Shown piece after piece: positions 6,612 through 15,601 of a DNA stretch of 44,202 bases (positions are counted from its first letter, which is position 1; each line of letters starts with the position of its first letter). This stretch comes from JAIEPX01 sp963725255. GTDB taxonomy: Bacteria; Pseudomonadota; Gammaproteobacteria; JAIEPX01. The stretch covers positions 1-44,202 of the forward strand of contig CAVRXV010000003.1 in assembly GCA_963725255.1 (NCBI GenBank), read 5' to 3'. The position numbers and the translations under genes were made by a program. The notes beneath the pieces are model-generated. The model was not told where the DNA came from and made no database searches. It was given only the letters and a program-made list of their open reading frames with translations.

Positions 6612-7711
6612 TGAATATTACAAAAGGAAAAATCGCTAAGGCTCAAAAGGTCATTCTGTATGGTCCAGAGGGTATCGGTAAATCTTCTCTTGCTGCACAA
6701 TTTCCTGATCCACTGTTTATCGATACAGAAGGGAGCACTGGAAATATGGATGTTGCTAGATTAGACAAACCAACTAGTTTAACGTTATTGCTCCAACAAA
6801 TTGATTATGTGAAACAAAATCGTCCTTGCAAAACATTGGTAATCGATACAGTGGATTGGGGAGAACGTTTGATCATAGAATTTGTAATTAATAGAGCTGG
6901 GAAAACAAGTATTACAAATTTCGGTTATGGCGAAGGATTTATTCAGCTTGAGGAAGAGTACGGAAGATTTTTAAATAAATTATCCGATTTGATTGAAATA
7001 GGAATAAATGTTGTTTTGACCGCACACGCAAAAATCACAAAGTTTGAACAACCAGATGAAATGGGTGCTTACGACCGTTGGGAATTAAAATTAGGAAATA
7101 AAACAACAGCTAAAACAGCAGCGTTAACAAAAGAATGGGCAGATATGGTGTTATTCCTTAATTACAAAACGTACAGTGTGGCCACAGATGATAAAGGAAA
7201 GAAACATAAAGGGCAAGGTGGCGTAAGAACTATTTATGCTAATCACCATCCTGCCTGGGATGCTAAAAATCGTCATGGGTTGCCTGATGAGTTTCCAATG
7301 GATTACTCATACATTGCACATATTTTTAATAGTACGCCACTAGCGTCAAGTGCAGCAGTGCAACAAGTGCCACCTATTTCGGATCCGTTAGGAACACAAG
7401 CACAACCAGAGCAACAACCAATTCAACAAACGCAACCGGTAGTAGAAAAATCACCTGTGCAAAATGGTACACCAGTCACAAATACAGTCGAATTAAACCC
7501 AATGATACCACAGTCTTTACGTGATCTAATGGTGCAAAATAATGTTTCTGAGGAAGAAATTCAAATTGTAGTAAGTAATAAAGGATATTACCCGATGGGT
7601 ACGCCAATTTTAAACTATGATCCTGGTTTTATCGATGGGGTTTTAGTAGGAGCATGGCAACAAGTATATGGCATGGTGGTTGAGTTTAGAAATAGTTTGC
7701 CATTCAATTAA
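6611..7711 (+). CDS. Sak4-like RecA-fold ATPase (AAA_24)
   Basis: This 366-residue phage recombinase has Walker A GPEGIGKSS at about 19-27, a Walker B region KTLVIDTVDW at about 78-87, and the sensor-like VVLTAHAKITKFEQP near 140. Residues 1-240 form the AAA_24/Sak4 domain. About 255-300 is a Gln/Pro-rich linker, followed by a short C-terminal helical domain. Sak4 proteins anneal or pair single-stranded DNA together with a phage SSB, and the next gene is a DUF669 SSB-like protein. Stop and start overlap (TAATG). Confidence 0.85.
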   Translation: MNITKGKIAKAQKVILYGPEGIGKSSLAAQFPDPLFIDTEGSTGNMDVARLDKPTSLTLLLQQIDYVKQNRPCKTLVIDTVDWGERLIIEFVINRAGKTSITNFGYGEGFIQLEEEYGRFLNKLSDLIEIGINVVLTAHAKITKFEQPDEMGAYDRWELKLGNKTTAKTAALTKEWADMVLFLNYKTYSVATDDKGKKHKGQGGVRTIYANHHPAWDAKNRHGLPDEFPMDYSYIAHIFNSTPLASSAAVQQVPPISDPLGTQAQPEQQPIQQTQPVVEKSPVQNGTPVTNTVELNPMIPQSLRDLMVQNNVSEEEIQIVVSNKGYYPMGTPILNYDPGFIDGVLVGAWQQVYGMVVEFRNSLPFN

Positions 7712-7738
7712 AAATATTATAAACAGGAGGAACTATAG

Positions 7739-8275
7739 ATGAGTCAAGAAATCGAAAGAGAATTAGGTTGGGATGATGAGATAGAAAAAGATGGTGGCGA
7801 TTTTATACTGCTGCCAGCTGGTGATTATAACTTTACAGTAACAAAATTTGAGCGTGGCCGTTTTACTGGTAGTACTAAAATGCCTGCTTGTAACCAAGCA
7901 AAACTAGAATTGACTGTTCAGAGTCCAGAACATGGCGATGTTGTTATTTTTCATAATTTATTGCTTCACACAAAAACAGAAGGATTGCTTTCAGCCTTTT
8001 TCGCAGGAATTGGACAAAAGAAAAAAGGTGAAAGACTGCGTATGAACTGGAATACAGTCATTGGATCTAAAGGAAAATTACAATTAGAAATCAATAAATT
8101 TACAGGTAAAGATGGGACAGAAAAGACCAATAATCAAGTTAAAAAGTTCTACTCGTATGAAGAAGTATTTGGTCAGCAACATCAGCAAAACCAACAACAG
8201 ACATATCAACAACAGCAACAAACACCATTTCCTACGAACAATCAGCAGGGTGGATTTGTACCAGGGAAGTTTTAG
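7739..8275 (+). CDS. DUF669 protein, probable phage SSB
   Basis: This 178-residue protein begins with an acidic stretch (LGWDDEIEKDGGDF), then a beta-rich domain to about 135 (LLPAGDYNFTVTKFERGRF is the recognisable entry), then a low-complexity Gln-rich tail (about 143-165) ending GGFVPGKF. DUF669 proteins neighbour Sak4 recombinases and are thought to bind single-stranded DNA. Unlike bacterial SSB, the tail is not acidic. AGGAGG lies 8 bases before the start. Confidence 0.8.
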   Translation: MSQEIERELGWDDEIEKDGGDFILLPAGDYNFTVTKFERGRFTGSTKMPACNQAKLELTVQSPEHGDVVIFHNLLLHTKTEGLLSAFFAGIGQKKKGERLRMNWNTVIGSKGKLQLEINKFTGKDGTEKTNNQVKKFYSYEEVFGQQHQQNQQQTYQQQQQTPFPTNNQQGGFVPGKF

Positions 8276-8287
8276 GAGGTAAATTAT

Positions 8288-9867
8288 ATGAAACTCAGAG
8301 ATTACCAACAAGGTGCAAGGGAAGCTATTCAAAGTGAATGGGATAAAGGTATCAAAAGAACATTATTAGTATTACCAACTGGAACAGGTAAAACGATTGT
8401 ATTCAGCAAGGTAATTGAAGATAGAGTGAAAAAGGGCGAGCGAGTTCTCGTCCTTGCCCACAGGGGCGAATTATTGGATCAGGCAGCAGATAAATTAGAA
8501 AAATCAACTGGTTTAAAATGTGCAACTGAAAAAGCAGAACAAACCTCTATAGGCAGTTGGTTTCGTGTAGTTGTAGGTAGCGTTCAAACATTGCAACGTG
8601 AAAAACGATTAAACCAATTCAGTAAAGACTTTTTTGACATGATTGTAATCGATGAAGCGCACCATTGCATTTCTGATGGATATCAAAGAGTTCTTTCTTA
8701 TTTTGATGAAGCAAACGTTTTGGGCGTAACAGCTACACCAGATCGTGGAGATATGCGGAATTTAGGTACTTATTTTGAAAGTTTAGCCTTTGAATATACT
8801 TTACCTAAAGCGATTAAATCAGGTTATTTAAGCCCGATTAAGGCATTAACAATTCCGTTGACATTAGATTTGTCATCGGTTGGCCAACAGGCAGGGGATT
8901 TTAAAACAAGTGATTTAGGTAGTGCTCTTGATCCTTACCTTGAATCAATCGCTGATGAAATGTGTAAAGTGGCCAAAGATCGAAAGATTGTAGTGTTTCT
9001 TCCTTTGGTTAAGACAAGCCAAAAGTTTACAGATCTTTTAAATAAAAAAGGATTCCGTGCTGCAGAAGTCAATGGTGAATCAAAAGACCGTGCTGAGATT
9101 TTAGAAGATTTTGAGAATGATAAATACAATGTGCTTTGCAACTCGATGCTACTAACGGAAGGTTGGGATTGTCCAAGTGTCGATTGTGTAGTTGTGTTAA
9201 GACCAACAAAAGTAAGAAGCCTATATAGTCAGATGGTTGGGCGCGGTACCCGACTGTTTGAAGGTAAAACTGAATTATTGTTACTTGATTTCTTGTGGCA
9301 TACAGAACGTCACGAACTTTGTCATCCGGCACATTTAATCGCTGAAAACGATGAAGTAGCTAAAGCTATGACAAAGCAAATTGAAGAAGCTGGGATTCCT
9401 CTTGATTTGGGAGTGGTAGAAAAACAAGCTGCCGAAGATGTTGTTGCTCAACGTGAAGAAGCTCTTGCTAAACAACTTACGGAGATGAAACGACGTAAAC
9501 GGAACTCGTAGATCCACTGCAGTTTGAAATGAGTATCCAAGCAGAAGATCTATCTGGTTATGTACCGGCATTCGGTTGGGAAATGGGTCCACCAAGCGAT
9601 AAGCAAGTAAAGACGCTAGAAAAGTTAGGAATTTTACCTGATCAAATCGATAATGCAGGTAAAGCTACTAAACTATTAGAACGCCTGGATAAGCGACGTG
9701 AGGAAGGTCTAACTACACCAAAACAAATACGATTTTTAGAACAACGTGGTTTTGAACATGTAGGAACATGGCCATTTGAAAATGCCAAGAAATTGATTGA
9801 TCGAATCGCAGCGAACGGATGGAAAATGCCATCTGGAATCAACCCTAAAGAATATCGTGGGGAATAA
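8288..9867 (+). pseudogene. DEAH-box SF2 helicase, split by a one-base deletion
   Basis: The first frame (8288-9511, 407 residues) holds helicase motifs: I (PTGTGKT, about 30-36), II (VIDEAHH, about 120-126), III (GVTATPDR) and VI (QMVGRGTR, about 315). It ends KRRKRNS at a TAG. From 9502 the other frame reads ELVDPLQFEM and continues without a stop to 9867 (GINPKEYRGE), the C-terminal region I expect in this helicase family. One G restored at the GG at 9501-9502 joins the frames, giving about 526 residues. The helicase core is complete in the first part, so a shortened enzyme could work. The cause may be a true mutation or a sequencing error. It probably assists replication or recombination with Sak4 and the SSB-like protein. 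Confidence 0.85.
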
Positions 9868-9885
9868 AACTTAGAAGGTGAAAAT

Positions 9886-10116
9886 ATGAAAAATACTCTT
9901 GGTGATTTGAACAATCATTTATTCGCGCAACTTGAACGGTTAAGTGATGAGGATATAAAAGGCGAGGCATTAGTTGAAGAAATCGAGCGTGCTAAATCTA
10001 TTACAAGTATTGCAAATCAAATCATTTCAAACGGATCATTAGTGTTGCAAGCCCAAAGATTCCACACGGAATACAAATCAAAAGACCTCCGAAAGCCTAA
10101 AATGTTGGAGGGATAA
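9886..10116 (+). CDS. conserved small phage protein
   Basis: This 76-residue acidic helical protein begins MKNTLGDLNNHLFAQLERL. The block LSDEDIKGEALVEEIERAK followed by a helix ending in ISNGSLVLQAQRFHTEY is common in Firmicutes phages between the helicase and later replication genes; no role is assigned. The start follows AGAAGGTG. The next gene begins one base after its stop. Confidence 0.7.
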   Translation: MKNTLGDLNNHLFAQLERLSDEDIKGEALVEEIERAKSITSIANQIISNGSLVLQAQRFHTEYKSKDLRKPKMLEG

Positions 10117-10117
10117 T

Positions 10118-10717
10118 ATGAGGCTTTTTACTAAAATTCAGCACGATTACCTTAGCAGTATTGTTGAGGGTAGAACAACAGATGAAATTACCAAAATGAT
10201 AAACGATAAATTCAGCTTGTCTATTACAGCTAGGCAAATTCAAATTTACAAAAAGAACCACGGTCTTAAAAGTAACGTTTCTACTAGATTTGAAAAAGGT
10301 CACATTCCTGCAAACAAAGGTGTAAATGGTGTTTATAACGTAGGCGGTAATCAAACGTCTTTTAAGCCAGGACAAATATCTCATAATTATAAGGCAATTG
10401 GTTATGAACGAATAGATCGTGATGGTTACACACTAATTAAAGTGTCTGATGAAGGACCTTGGCACAAGCGATGGAAACACAAGCACAAAGTGTTATGGGA
10501 AAAGGAAAACGGACCTATACCGTCTGGACATGCTTTGATATTTGCAGATTCGAATAGGCAAAACTTTGATTTGAATAATTTAATCCTTGTTTCAAAAAAA
10601 CAACTAATGATTTTAAACAAAAAACATTTAATCCAAAATGACGCTGATTTAACTAGGACAGGCGTAATTGTGGCGAATCTTTATCAAAAGATATATGAGG
10701 TGAAGAAAAATGTCTAA
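10118..10717 (+). CDS. HNH homing endonuclease
   Basis: This 199-residue protein has an N-terminal helix-turn-helix-like region (TTDEITKMINDKFSLS) and a central HNH_3 nuclease domain: WKHKHKVLWEKENGPIPSGH (about 114-133) followed by FADSNRQNFDLNNLILVS (the second His-position is replaced by Asn/Asp-rich residues, typical of HNH_3). Such free-standing genes spread by cutting intron- or endonuclease-less relatives. It interrupts an early operon of tightly packed genes, keeps operon spacing (its end overlaps the next gene by 8 bases) and may have arrived by homing. Whether it cuts near the tape measure intron is unknown. Confidence 0.85.
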   Translation: MRLFTKIQHDYLSSIVEGRTTDEITKMINDKFSLSITARQIQIYKKNHGLKSNVSTRFEKGHIPANKGVNGVYNVGGNQTSFKPGQISHNYKAIGYERIDRDGYTLIKVSDEGPWHKRWKHKHKVLWEKENGPIPSGHALIFADSNRQNFDLNNLILVSKKQLMILNKKHLIQNDADLTRTGVIVANLYQKIYEVKKNV

Positions 10718-10889
10718 ATCAAAATTCATCGAAGATCAAGATCGTTCAGATTATATAAAACGTCTCCGAGAATTCATGCAAACAGTGAATCCGAAACAAG
10801 CAGAAGCAGTACTTGAAAAGTTAAGACAACAATATTTAGCAGCACGATCAGGTGGTGTTACAGATGGATTGGACGAAAGCAACCATTAA
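10710..10889 (+). CDS. small early protein
   Basis: This 59-residue frame starts at ATG 10710 with GAGGTGAAG 5-7 bases upstream. It reads MSKSKFIEDQDRSDYIKRLR and continues as a helical charged protein to TDGLDESNH. Its last 26 bases overlap the next gene in another frame. No family is recognised. Confidence 0.6.
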   Translation: MSKSKFIEDQDRSDYIKRLREFMQTVNPKQAEAVLEKLRQQYLAARSGGVTDGLDESNH

Positions 10890-11469
10890 GCAATTAAAAA
10901 CCATTATTCAATCTGATTTCGAGTGTCCCAAACATTTGCTTTATGGGGCATTCGAGGAAGTAATCAAGCGTGACGGATATAAGCATTATATAAATTCCGC
11001 GTTAATAAATCGTTTCGGAACGTTAACTGATGCAGAGCAACAAACCAAAATGACTCGTGATGAACTTAAATGGCACTTATATGAAAGAGTATTTCAGATT
11101 ATTGAAAAATATAAACAAGGCCATCCCATTCTAGCGTTATGGAACAAGGACATTCAGTTCACTCTTCGGGATTTAGCTAGGACACATAGAGCGCAAATGA
11201 GAACGGCTGACGTGATTGAACTCGATAAAGATGAAGTGTGGATGTTACCAGTTGCCCATCATAACACTGAAAAAACGGCTTTAGATCGTGTTTATATAGA
11301 CTACTTGTTTAGCAGAATGACAGATTCGGAGAAAAAATTAATCATTATGAAAAGTGAAGGTTATGAATGGAAAGAGATGTCACAAAAATTAGGGATGTCT
11401 ATAGGTGGTCTGCAAAAACGATTAGCAAAATGTGTGAAAAGAATGAATGAGGAAATGGAAGGAGCTTAA
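10864..11469 (+). CDS. sigma-70 region 4-like phage regulator
   Basis: In this 201-residue protein the last 60 residues resemble sigma-70 region 4: FSRMTDSEKKLIIMKSEGYE, then WKEMSQKLGMSIGGLQKRLA, a helix-turn-helix. The N-terminal two thirds (TIIQSDFECPKHLLYGAFEE; helical) lack a clear -10-binding region 2, so it may be a sigma-like activator rather than a full sigma factor. ATG 10864 is preceded by AGGTGG at 8 bases; an in-frame GTG at 10852 is possible. It probably redirects RNA polymerase during early or middle expression. Confidence 0.7.
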   Translation: MDWTKATIKQLKTIIQSDFECPKHLLYGAFEEVIKRDGYKHYINSALINRFGTLTDAEQQTKMTRDELKWHLYERVFQIIEKYKQGHPILALWNKDIQFTLRDLARTHRAQMRTADVIELDKDEVWMLPVAHHNTEKTALDRVYIDYLFSRMTDSEKKLIIMKSEGYEWKEMSQKLGMSIGGLQKRLAKCVKRMNEEMEGA

Positions 11470-12009
11470 ATGATGAATTTAAATAAATTGTTTGAAACTC
11501 AAAAAATATTAGATGATCACATTGAAAAGGAGCATCCAAGACAAGAGGATGAGGATAGGCTTTCTAAAAAGATTCTTGCTTTACAAGTTGAGCTTGGCGA
11601 ATGTGCGAATGAGTGGAGATGGTTTAAGTTTTGGAGCAAAGACCAGGAGCCTAGAACTAATATAGTTCATAAAGATTCGCACGGACAATGTGCTCCAGTT
11701 ACAACAAACCCACTACTTGAAGAATATGTGGACTGTCTCCATTTTATTCTAAGTATTGGTTTGGAAAAGGAATGGACACATATTATTATTGACCTTTATT
11801 TGAAGGCTGACGATATTACAAATCAATTTCTATTGTTGTTCAGTAAAATTGGCGATTTTGCAATTTACAAAACGAAAGGGAATTATTATCAAATTATCGA
11901 GCTATTTAAAGGTTTAGGTGAAATGCTCGGATTCACTTGGGAACAGATCGAAGAAGCTTACATGAAAAAGAATGAAATCAATCACGAACGTCAGGACAAC
12001 GGATACTAA
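11470..12009 (+). CDS. dut: dimeric dUTPase (dUTPase_2 / MazG fold)
   Basis: This 179-residue all-alpha nucleotide hydrolase is predicted to split dUTP to dUMP, keeping uracil out of phage DNA and supplying the dTMP precursor. The metal-binding helix LQVELGECANEWRWFKFWS (about 35-53, ExxxE) and the second motif LEEYVDCLHFILSIG (about 82-96, ExxD) are the hallmarks. A C-terminal helix (about 140-170) completes the family length. The second codon is also ATG. AAGGAG from the preceding gene serves as ribosome site. Confidence 0.85.
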   Translation: MMNLNKLFETQKILDDHIEKEHPRQEDEDRLSKKILALQVELGECANEWRWFKFWSKDQEPRTNIVHKDSHGQCAPVTTNPLLEEYVDCLHFILSIGLEKEWTHIIIDLYLKADDITNQFLLLFSKIGDFAIYKTKGNYYQIIELFKGLGEMLGFTWEQIEEAYMKKNEINHERQDNGY

Positions 12010-12179
12010 TGAGTAGAAGAGTCGTCGAAACGGCACATGTCAATAGGGATTGTGAAAGGCTATTAGTGGTCACTGTATACGAGGAAGGTTTGTGTAAGTG
12101 TAACGTAAAGAAAATGGATCGTTTAAGTAAAATGCATGGGGTGCTTTATAAATGCTCAAATGGTTATGAATACAAATAG
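12009..12179 (+). CDS. small cysteine-containing early protein
   Basis: This 56-residue frame starts at an ATG overlapping the dUTPase stop (TAATG). It begins MSRRVVETAHVNRDCERLLV, with Cys at 15, 29, 31 and 49 (CKCNVK), so it might bind a metal. The stop is followed by GGGAG for the next gene. No family is recognised. Confidence 0.6.
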   Translation: MSRRVVETAHVNRDCERLLVVTVYEEGLCKCNVKKMDRLSKMHGVLYKCSNGYEYK

Positions 12180-12193
12180 GGAGCTGACTTTCT

Positions 12194-12409
12194 GTGGAGG
12201 ATACGGACTATGTAGCACTCAAAGAAAAACTAGATGAGATAACCATCCGTAACAAACGGTTAGAAAAAGATAATCGCAACATGATTAAGTCCATTAGGCA
12301 TTATAAACGTGTGATTCGAGGATATAAACAAAAGTTAGAGCTTAAAGAAAAACAAGATAAACAACATTATCGAAATGGGCAGAAACGTGGTAAGACAAGA
12401 AACGGATAA
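12194..12409 (+). CDS. small coiled-coil protein
   Basis: This 71-residue protein starts at GTG with GGGAG about 9 bases upstream. Heptads run from about 8 to 50 (LKEKLDEITIRNKRLEKDNR), followed by a highly basic tail (KRGKTRNG). This suggests a parallel coiled coil with nucleic-acid-binding ends. Function unknown. Confidence 0.6.
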   Translation: MEDTDYVALKEKLDEITIRNKRLEKDNRNMIKSIRHYKRVIRGYKQKLELKEKQDKQHYRNGQKRGKTRNG

Positions 12410-12422
12410 AAGAGGTGGAATC

Positions 12423-12623
12423 ATGGGGTATATGTATTTTCAAAACTTTCAACCACCTAAGAAAAACATAGAGGATTTAAGGGACGAATTGTTGGTACTG
12501 ATTGATCTGACGTTAGATCTACACTTTAAACATGGATTGGATTCAAAAGATTGGTTTGACGATTTAACAGATGAGTTAATTGAGTTGAATGAGTTGATCG
12601 TGGATGGTAATAGGGCGAAGTAA
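12423..12623 (+). CDS. small acidic early protein
   Basis: This 66-residue protein starts MGYMYFQNFQPPKKNIEDLR. ATG 12423 is chosen because AGAGGTGG lies 4-6 bases upstream; in-frame codons further up fall inside the previous gene. It is helical with many Asp/Glu/Leu (ELLVLIDLTLDLHFKHGL). Function unknown. Confidence 0.65.
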   Translation: MGYMYFQNFQPPKKNIEDLRDELLVLIDLTLDLHFKHGLDSKDWFDDLTDELIELNELIVDGNRAK

Positions 12624-12632
12624 GGTGATTAA

Positions 12633-12746
12633 GTGAAACGTAAAAGCAAATTTCTCAAAGAAAAACCATCTGGATCATTACCGAAAAGAGCACCTAATCT
12701 ATACCTTAAACGTTTATTTGCTAGGTATCAGAAATTGAAAGGTTAA
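12633..12746 (+). CDS. 37-residue basic peptide
   Basis: GTG 12633 has TAAGGTGATT just upstream. The peptide is strongly basic (MKRKSKFLKEKPSGSLPKRA, ending RYQKLKG) and resembles small nucleic-acid-binding proteins. It could be chance, but spacing (10 bases after the previous gene) fits the operon. Confidence 0.5.
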   Translation: MKRKSKFLKEKPSGSLPKRAPNLYLKRLFARYQKLKG

Positions 12747-12883
12747 TTCTTAGTTCGAACAAAGTTGACGTAGATGGTGGTTATCCAATTCGTAAGGTAA
12801 CGGGTGGTCCTGGTAAAAACAATATCGATTGGTTACTTACAATGACTTCCTATTGGATTGGTCACAGATTTTGTCAATCTTGA
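12725..12883 (+). pseudogene. remnant of a small gene lacking a start codon
   Basis: A frame open from 12725 to a TGA at 12881 encodes an ordered-looking sequence (KVDVDGGYPIRKVTGGPG, then a tryptophan-rich YWIGHRFCQS end), but no ATG, GTG or TTG precedes it in frame. Beyond the TGA it reads RKI and a second TGA at 12893. Either the start and a Trp codon were lost or an upstream indel separated it from TTG 12736. It lies in a zone with several other broken genes. Confidence 0.4.
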
Positions 12884-12911
12884 CGGAAAATCTGACATAA
12901 GGAGGTTGTAT

Positions 12912-13037
12912 ATGAGTCCAATAAAACCTTATTCTGACGAAGAATACAAAGAAGCTAAACACCAAGGTTTAGACTTAGATGATTGGGATGACTATGTAAA
13001 GTATTTCGGATTAGGTGAAGAAGTTGAATACGATTAA
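12912..13037 (+). CDS. small acidic phage protein
   Basis: This 41-residue protein follows AAGGAGGTTGTAT. The sequence MSPIKPYSDEEYKEAKHQGL followed by DLDDWDDYVKYFGLGEEVEY is acidic and aromatic. It has an excellent ribosome site and proper operon placement. Function unknown. Confidence 0.65.
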   Translation: MSPIKPYSDEEYKEAKHQGLDLDDWDDYVKYFGLGEEVEYD

Positions 13038-13079
13038 CGTCGCATTTCGAACCAAATTTGAAGAAGAAAACGATATACC

Positions 13080-13178
13080 TTAGGTCACCAGAGCAACCGT
13101 TACTAAAGCTGAGCCGCACATAGCGGCTAAATGACCAACAACATCTGCTAAAGACTCATACAGGAAATTATTTTTCAT
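13080..13178 (-). CDS. possible leftward small membrane protein
   Basis: On the minus strand ATG 13178, with GGTGG about 8 bases before it, opens a 32-residue frame (MKNNFLYESLADVVGHLAAM, then CGSALVTVALVT). The same frame is open upstream to about 13285 and encodes a second hydrophobic stretch (GLGAIATLLVLLITLQLLFK), so the real protein may be longer and start at a TTG near 13235 or have lost its start. A minus-strand promoter lies at 13296-13323. It runs against the early operon, suggesting an inserted accessory gene or its remnant. The rest of the 13038-13364 gap holds nothing else I recognise. Confidence 0.4.
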   Translation of the reverse strand: MKNNFLYESLADVVGHLAAMCGSALVTVALVT

Positions 13179-13295
13179 ATCAACCACCACCCGATTCATT
13201 TTTGCTTTAAAAAGTAATTGTAATGTTATCAACAATACAAGTAACGTTGCTATGGCTCCTAAGCCTACTGGCCACCTAAAGGTATATCAAAATAT

Positions 13296-13323
13296 ATTAT
13301 ATATCACTTACTGATTGATTCAA
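13296..13323 (-). promoter_or_regulatory. leftward promoter before the small membrane ORF
   Basis: On the minus strand TTGAAT (plus 13318-13323), a 16-base spacer and a perfect TATAAT (plus 13296-13301) form a plausible sigma-A promoter about 60-120 bases upstream of the leftward frame. The region is AT-rich, so chance matches are likely. Confidence 0.4.
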
Positions 13324-13364
13324 ATAGGAAATTATCAAGTCGCAAAAGGAAGTTGGTGAATCGT

Positions 13365-15600
13365 TTGGAAAATAAATTAAATTTAATCACTTTATTAGAA
13401 TATAATTGAGCCATCATTTTTAGATTACCAGGAATGGCTCAACGTGGGCATGGCGTTAAAAAAAGAAGGCTATACAGCTAGTGATTGGGATAGTTGGAGT
13501 TCTCGGGATGGAGCAAGATATCATCCCGGGGAATGCTTTAAAAAATGGACCACTTTTGAAGGTAGTGGGATTACAGGTGCAACTATTACACAAATGGCCA
13601 AAGACAATGGTTGGCAATCAAAATCATCACATAATGAGGATTCGCACGAGCTTGATTGGGACGATGAAATTAATAAGGATGATGATTACAAGATTATTGA
13701 TAAAAATTGGGTAGAAGGTAAGGAAATACATGAACCGGCCAATTGGAATCCAGTACGTGAAATCACTCGCTATTTAGAAACGCTTTTCCAATCAACTGAA
13801 AATGTTGGATATGTGACGGCGACATATGAAGTTATCGATGAAAAAACAGGAGAAATCATTTATAAACCTACATCAGGGGCATTTGATCGTACTTCAGGTC
13901 AATTAATCGAAGCATTAAATAAATGTGAAGGTGATATTGGGGCAGTATTAGGCGACTACAAAGAAGAAGCTGGAGCATGGATACGGTTTAATCCACTAGA
14001 TGGTAAAGGCGTAAAAAACGAAAACGTATCTGATTACAGATATGCCTTAGTCGAATCTGACAACATGGAAATTGAAAAACAGAACGCTATTATGCGTGAA
14101 TTGGAATTACCCATTGCCATTATGGTGCACAGTGGGAAAAGAAGTGTCCATTCCATTGTACGAGTAGATGCAGCTAATTATGACGAGATCCCGAAAACGC
14201 GTGGATTACTTATATAACGTATGTAAGAAAAATGGATTAAACATTGATAACCAAAATAGGAATCCATCTCGATTAAGTCGTTTGCCTGGTATTGTCCGGA
14301 ATGGAAAAAAGCAATTCATTATCGATACAAATATCGGAAAGTCAGATTGGGATGAATGGCATGAGTGGATTGAAGACTTAAACGATGACTTGCCGGATCC
14401 TGAGAGTTTAACTGATTATTGGGACCATATGCCGGAAAACTCGCGCCACCATTGATCGAAGGGGTATTAAGGCAAGGCCATAAGATGTTAATGGCAGGTC
14501 CATCAAAGGCTGGTAAGTCATTTGCATTGATTGAGCTCTCTATCGGAATTGCTGAAGGTAGGCAGTGGCTTGGTTGGAATTGTACAAAAGGAAAAGTCCT
14601 TTATGTAAACCTTGAATTGGATAGAGCAAGTGCGCTTCATCGATTCAAAGATGTTTATCAAGCTTTAGGTTATCCACCATCACATATTGATAATATCGAT
14701 ATTTGGAACTTGCGTGGTAAGTCAGTGCCAATGGATAAATTAGCGCCTAAATTAATTAGAAGAGCTCAAAAGAAAAACTACATTGCTGTCATCATTGACC
14801 CTATTTATAAAGTTCTTACTGGTGATGAAAACAGTGCAGATCAGATGGCTCATTTTACTAACCAATTTGACAAGATCGCTACTGAATTAGGTTCCAGTGT
14901 TATCTACTGTCACCATCATTCTAAAGGGACACAAGGAAACAAAAAATCAATGGACCGTGCATCAGGTTCCGGTGTATTCGCTCGTGATCCGGATGCGTTA
15001 ATTGACTTAGTAGAACTTGATTTAACAGATGCATTAATCAAGCAACAAGAAGATGCAATAGCGACAAACATTTACGCAAATGCGATTAAACAAGTTAACT
15101 ATGATTACTTTGACGAACATGTAGGTTTAGATGATCAACAAAGCGTGTCCCAAATGAATACTCATGCCAAACGTATATTAACTCCTGATTATTTACAACA
15201 GGTAGAGTCAGAGATTACAAGGGCAGTTAAAGTTGTTCATATCCGTTCAGCGTGGCGTGTTGAGGGTACTTTACGGGAGTATCCAAAGTTTGAACCGGTG
15301 AATATGTGGTTCCAGTATCCAATTCATAAAGTAGATGATACAGGCGTCTTAAAAGACATTAAACCAGAAGGCGACACACCACCTTGGAAGAAGAATTTTA
15401 ATAATAAGAAATCACCCCAAGAAGCTAAAAAAGAACGCATCGAAGCTCTGGAAACTGCATTCGAGGCATGCGGAATTGATGAAAAAATAACAGTAAAAGC
15501 AGTCGCTGAATACATGGGCATATCAGAAAAAACTGTCCGAAATCGCATAAAAGAGCATGGGGGCTTCTGGATAGCAGAAGGAGAGATTGGAAGGAAGTAA
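13365..15600 (+). pseudogene. PriCT primase-type / AAA ATPase replication protein, three frameshifts
   Basis: Read across frames this is one gene of about 744 residues. TTG 13365 begins MENKLNLITLLEY. An extra A at 13404-13405 moves to the frame reading PSFLDYQEWLNVGMALKKEG (a PriCT_1 domain, to about 90). An extra C in CCC at 14190-14192 and a missing C at 14440 are the other two shifts; each join restores a sensible sequence (DE-I-RKRVDYLYNV; HMPEN-LAPPLIEG). The last part is a RecA-fold ATPase with Walker A GPSKAGKS (14497-14520) and Walker B YIAVIIDPIY, then a C-terminal helix-turn-helix (SEKTVRNRI). The intact family is the phage replication initiator/helicase. As written, no full protein is made; the ATPase part has a TTG start at 14419 but no clear ribosome site. 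Confidence 0.85.
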
Positions 15601-15601
15601 G

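Noticed and set aside
9481..9540. Programmed frameshift in the helicase gene
   Set aside because: No slippery heptamer in register and no need for two products; a missing G is simpler.
14419..15600. Independent RecA-like ATPase gene starting at TTG 14419
   Set aside because: No ribosome site lies before it, and its first residues continue the preceding primase domain after one missing C; it is better read as part of the broken gene.
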